From Clostridia bacterium (GTDB taxonomy: Bacteria > Bacillota_A > Clostridia > Lachnospirales > Lachnospiraceae), in the NCBI GenBank assembly GCA_012515365.1, contig JAAYYM010000483.1, forward strand, positions 1-5,438: a DNA stretch of 5,438 nucleotides, given 5' to 3'. Within the stretch, counting starts at the first letter, position 1. Every line of letters starts with the position of its first letter. The notes beneath the pieces were generated by a model. The model did no database searches, had not been told where the DNA came from, and saw nothing but the letters and a program-made list of their open reading frames with translations. The position numbers and the translations under genes are program-made. Shown here piece after piece: positions 2,936 through 5,438 of the stretch.

Positions 2936-5438
2936 TTATAGGTTGCGAGTCTTCCAAAAGTTATTGTTCATCCAAAGCTCCATTCCTCCGTATGAAATCT
3001 CAACAGCCATTCCTGCTTCTCCATAAAACTTAAGAATAAGAGTAGCATCTGAACCATCAATAGTTCCATTCCTATCAACGTCTCCTGCTTCAAACTGCTC
3101 AGGTGTGAACTGAGCTTCCTTACCAGCAAGAACATTTCCGTATTCTCTAAGTACCCATGTTGCATCTGAACCGTCTACCGTTCCATCGTTATTGACATCT
3201 CCAAGTAAGAGAGAGTCATTTATTGCTACGAATTTTTTATTATACTTCTGAGCATAAGCTTGTAATGTGGAATCTTTATAACCATATAATTCGATAATAT
3301 CGACTTCTTTAAAGTTATCATCATATAGTCCGTTTGTAAATGTTGCTTCATAGTCATAACTATTAACAATTTCGCAACATGGATTTTTAACTGTTACTTT
3401 TTTCAGATTTTTACAAAATGCAAAAGTTGCATCTCCAATATAATCGATATTTTTAGGAATTGTAATATGGTCTAAAGAATCACATTCCTGAAAAGTTCCT
3501 TCGATGTCGATGTTTCCTTGTGCACCGCCCACGTTTAAATATTCACACGAATTTAGATTTCTAATTGCATTAGAGAATTCAACAGAAGAAAGATTTTTAC
3601 AACCTTTAAATGCTGCTCCACCAAGCTCTGATAACTCATTATTCATTTTAACACTATTCAAATGTTGACAACAGCAAAATGCCCATGGACTCGTACTTGT
3701 TATAGTATTTGGAAAGACGTAATCCAGCATAGGAGATGCTGCAGGGAAACGAATTATCTTTGTCTTAGTCTTATTGTACAGTACTCCTTTTTCCTCAAAA
3801 AAGTACGGATTGTTATCTGCGACCTCAAATTCTTCAAGTCCCAAATAATATCTGAACGAATTATCACTAATGATTTTTAATGATGAAGGAATAATAATTT
3901 TAGTTGTATCATTTTCTTTCTCATTTATATAACTATATGATTGCTCAGCTATGCCAATAGTGCCTTCTGGAATACTTAATACCTTTGGATATGAGTCGTT
4001 CCCTGCTTTATATTTAATATACCATCCATCAACTATAAAATTGCCAGTTGAAATGTTACTATCAAGTTTGCTCAAAATAAAATTACACATACCAAGGAAT
4101 TCAAGATTTTTTGGTAATGTTACCTTTGATAAGTCCTGACACCCATAAAAAGCAGATGCACCAATATATTTTACAGAATCAGGAAGTTTCAACTCAGTAA
4201 TTCCAGTTCCCATAAAAGCACAGAATTCAATCCTTTCTAATCCAGAAAAGAAGTTAATTTGTTTTATTTTTTTACATCCCCAAAATGCAGAATTCCCTAT
4301 TTCTTTAACAGAACTTGGTATTGACACAGATGTTAAATTATCTCTTTGAACCAAAGTATAGCCGCTACCAATATCATACACTCTTAATATCCCGTCGTTA
4401 CTTGGCATGTAGTCAGATATGTTTTCTTCTTTATGGAAGGAAGCAAATTCTCCTATACGAATTACAGGCAATCCATCTATTTCTTCTGGAATTATCACGT
4501 CTCCTGTAATGGTTTCATCTAGACCGGTTATCTCAACACCATTATTTATTTTCTTATAATAAAAGCCTTGATACTTTGAAGTAGTAGTAATTGTGGTTGT
4601 TGTGAGGGTAGATGTAACAGTTGTAGTCACGGTGGTTGAAGTTAAAGGCTTAGTTGTTGTTGGAATAGTAGTCGCAGAAGTAGTTGTAGATGTCGTAGGC
4701 TTAAGATTTGTGGTAGTAGTTGTTGAGGTTGTTGTGGTGGTAGTGATAGTCGTTGTAGTAACAGACGGAATGAACTCATTGAATGGAGTGCCCGGTTTTG
4801 CTGACGCATCATAGAGATATCCTTTTTGAGGTGCTTCATTTGTATTGCGGTCTACTTTAAGTGCTACAACCTCTTCATATGTCAAAAGCAGATTATCAAG
4901 ATACTTTTTATCTATTAATCCCTGATTTGTAATTTCGGAGACAGTATTATAATATGAATCTGCTTTCCATGTCTTACTAGTTTTGTCATATGAATATCTT
5001 ACATTCTTTATTTCCTCAGTAACAGCAACGTTACTATATTCATATTTTTTGGTACTATAGTTATAATTACGATCATAACTTATGATGGGAACCGTAACAT
5101 CTAACAGAATAATACTGCTTTCAGGGTGTTTGTCAAATGTTTCACCTTCAAGGTATTTTTCGTATCTGTCGACATATCGGCCGTCCACCCAAGTATCTGA
5201 GGCATGAGATAAAGTACCATCAGAATCATAAAGATAGGCGAATGCTTTAGATGTCCCCCCAAAAACAGATGCTACTCCAATCATTCTAATCCATGCACCA
5301 TTTCCAATAGTACTGTGTATTTGCTCCCATGTCAATCGTCCTTCGGTTGGTATATCGTCAGCTACCTCAAGAGAAGAGTAACGCTCAAGCAGTTCGCGAG
5401 TATTATCCATTGTGAACTTATAATTATCATCCGAAAAG
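2936..5438 (-). CDS. Large surface protein: unrecognised N-terminal region, Thr linker, BspA-like LRR, C-terminal dockerin (5' end outside window)
   Basis: Residues are numbered from the Met at 5410-5408, but the frame stays open to 5438, no ribosome binding site precedes that Met and no signal peptide follows it. The gene therefore very probably begins outside the window. Residues 1-215 match no family I recognise; they are rich in Tyr, Asp and Lys and include WEQIHSTIGNGAWIRMIG. Residues 217-278 are a Thr-rich linker. Residues about 290-730 are BspA-type leucine-rich repeats (LRR_5, PF13306), with units such as LTSVSIPSSVKEIGNSAFWG and ITELKLPDSVKYIGASAFYG, closing with LYGYKDSTLQAYAQKY, a typical end of such regions. 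Residues 736-798 are a type I dockerin with calcium loops DVNNDGTVDGSD and DVDRNGTIDGSD, each followed by AT and a helix. A 24-residue tail (about 801-824) rich in aromatic residues and Asn ends the protein. LRR_5 regions commonly mediate adhesion or protein binding, so a scaffold-docked binding protein is the likely role. No catalytic domain is visible. Confidence 0.88.
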   Translation of the reverse strand, partial: FSDDNYKFTMDNTRELLERYSSLEVADDIPTEGRLTWEQIHSTIGNGAWIRMIGVASVFGGTSKAFAYLYDSDGTLSHASDTWVDGRYVDRYEKYLEGETFDKHPESSIILLDVTVPIISYDRNYNYSTKKYEYSNVAVTEEIKNVRYSYDKTSKTWKADSYYNTVSEITNQGLIDKKYLDNLLLTYEEVVALKVDRNTNEAPQKGYLYDASAKPGTPFNEFIPSVTTTTITTTTTTSTTTTTNLKPTTSTTTSATTIPTTTKPLTSTTVTTTVTSTLTTTTITTTSKYQGFYYKKINNGVEITGLDETITGDVIIPEEIDGLPVIRIGEFASFHKEENISDYMPSNDGILRVYDIGSGYTLVQRDNLTSVSIPSSVKEIGNSAFWGCKKIKQINFFSGLERIEFCAFMGTGITELKLPDSVKYIGASAFYGCQDLSKVTLPKNLEFLGMCNFILSKLDSNISTGNFIVDGWYIKYKAGNDSYPKVLSIPEGTIGIAEQSYSYINEKENDTTKIIIPSSLKIISDNSFRYYLGLEEFEVADNNPYFFEEKGVLYNKTKTKIIRFPAASPMLDYVFPNTITSTSPWAFCCCQHLNSVKMNNELSELGGAAFKGCKNLSSVEFSNAIRNLNSCEYLNVGGAQGNIDIEGTFQECDSLDHITIPKNIDYIGDATFAFCKNLKKVTVKNPCCEIVNSYDYEATFTNGLYDDNFKEVDIIELYGYKDSTLQAYAQKYNKKFVAINDSLLLGDVNNDGTVDGSDATWVLREYGNVLAGKEAQFTPEQFEAGDVDRNGTIDGSDATLILKFYGEAGMAVEISYGGMELWMNNNFWKTRNL
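4577..4762 (-). repeat. Low-complexity Thr-codon tract (linker of the LRR-dockerin protein)
   Basis: This encodes about residues 217-278, mostly Thr with scattered Ser, Pro, Lys, Val, Ile and Leu. It separates the unrecognised N-terminal region from the LRR region. The codon mix resembles the shorter tract at 2526-2603. Long open frames on the opposite strand (poly-Val) and in another minus-strand frame (Gln/Leu-rich) over this tract are artefacts of the composition. Confidence 0.8.

Noticed and set aside
2820..3026. Plus-strand 68-codon open frame
   Set aside because: It runs through the nuclease promoter region, the terminator at 2878-2908 and the 3' end of the LRR-dockerin gene, with no ribosome binding site.
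2968..4509. Short open frames inside the LRR-dockerin gene (2968-3165 minus; 3662-3880, 3951-4139 and 4315-4509 plus)
   Set aside because: All lie within a long coding frame with clear domain content and lack start signals or recognisable products.
4593..4839. Plus-strand poly-Val frame and minus-strand Gln/Leu-rich frame
   Set aside because: Both are frame shadows of the Thr-codon tract in the LRR-dockerin gene, produced by its repetitive codons.
5408..5410. Met at 5410 as the true start of the LRR-dockerin protein
   Set aside because: The frame remains open upstream to the window edge, no ribosome binding site is present, and no signal peptide follows although a dockerin protein must be exported.

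Overview
The window is AT-rich and carries four protein genes, all on the minus strand. All four look exported, three for reasons visible in the window and one by inference. Type I dockerin modules in two proteins, long Thr-rich linkers in two proteins, BspA-type leucine-rich repeats, lipoprotein signals and strong AAAGGAGG ribosome binding sites together suggest an anaerobic gut or rumen member of the Ruminococcaceae/Oscillospiraceae (Ruminococcus or a close relative). This is an inference from architecture; there is no marker gene in the window.

Layout in the direction of transcription (high to low coordinates): (1) 5438-2936, a large 5'-truncated protein with an unrecognised N-terminal region, a Thr-rich linker, a BspA-like LRR region and a C-terminal dockerin, followed by a hairpin terminator at 2878-2908. 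(2) A perfect-consensus sigma-A promoter (2805-2833) driving a lipoprotein nuclease of the DNA/RNA non-specific endonuclease family (2762-1671). (3) A lipoprotein with a peptidoglycan-binding domain (1479-784), either co-transcribed with the nuclease or read from a weaker promoter of its own, ending at a strong bidirectional terminator (747-780). (4) A near-consensus promoter (627-655) driving a secreted protein with an N-terminal dockerin and the beginning of a transglutaminase-like domain (601-1), cut by the window edge.

The two middle genes belong together: their products end in the same 49-residue cysteine/histidine module (42 of 49 residues identical, no gaps), probably a zinc-binding fold of the Ada-like type often appended to extracellular nucleases. 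One protein joins it to a nuclease and the other to a peptidoglycan-binding domain. A plausible but unproven picture is a surface-anchored DNA-processing pair, flanked by dockerin proteins that would dock onto cohesin scaffolds. A short plus-strand open frame ending in the terminator at 747-780 may be the remnant of a deleted gene. No tRNA, rRNA, CRISPR array or insertion sequence was seen. No gap between genes exceeds 200 bases.
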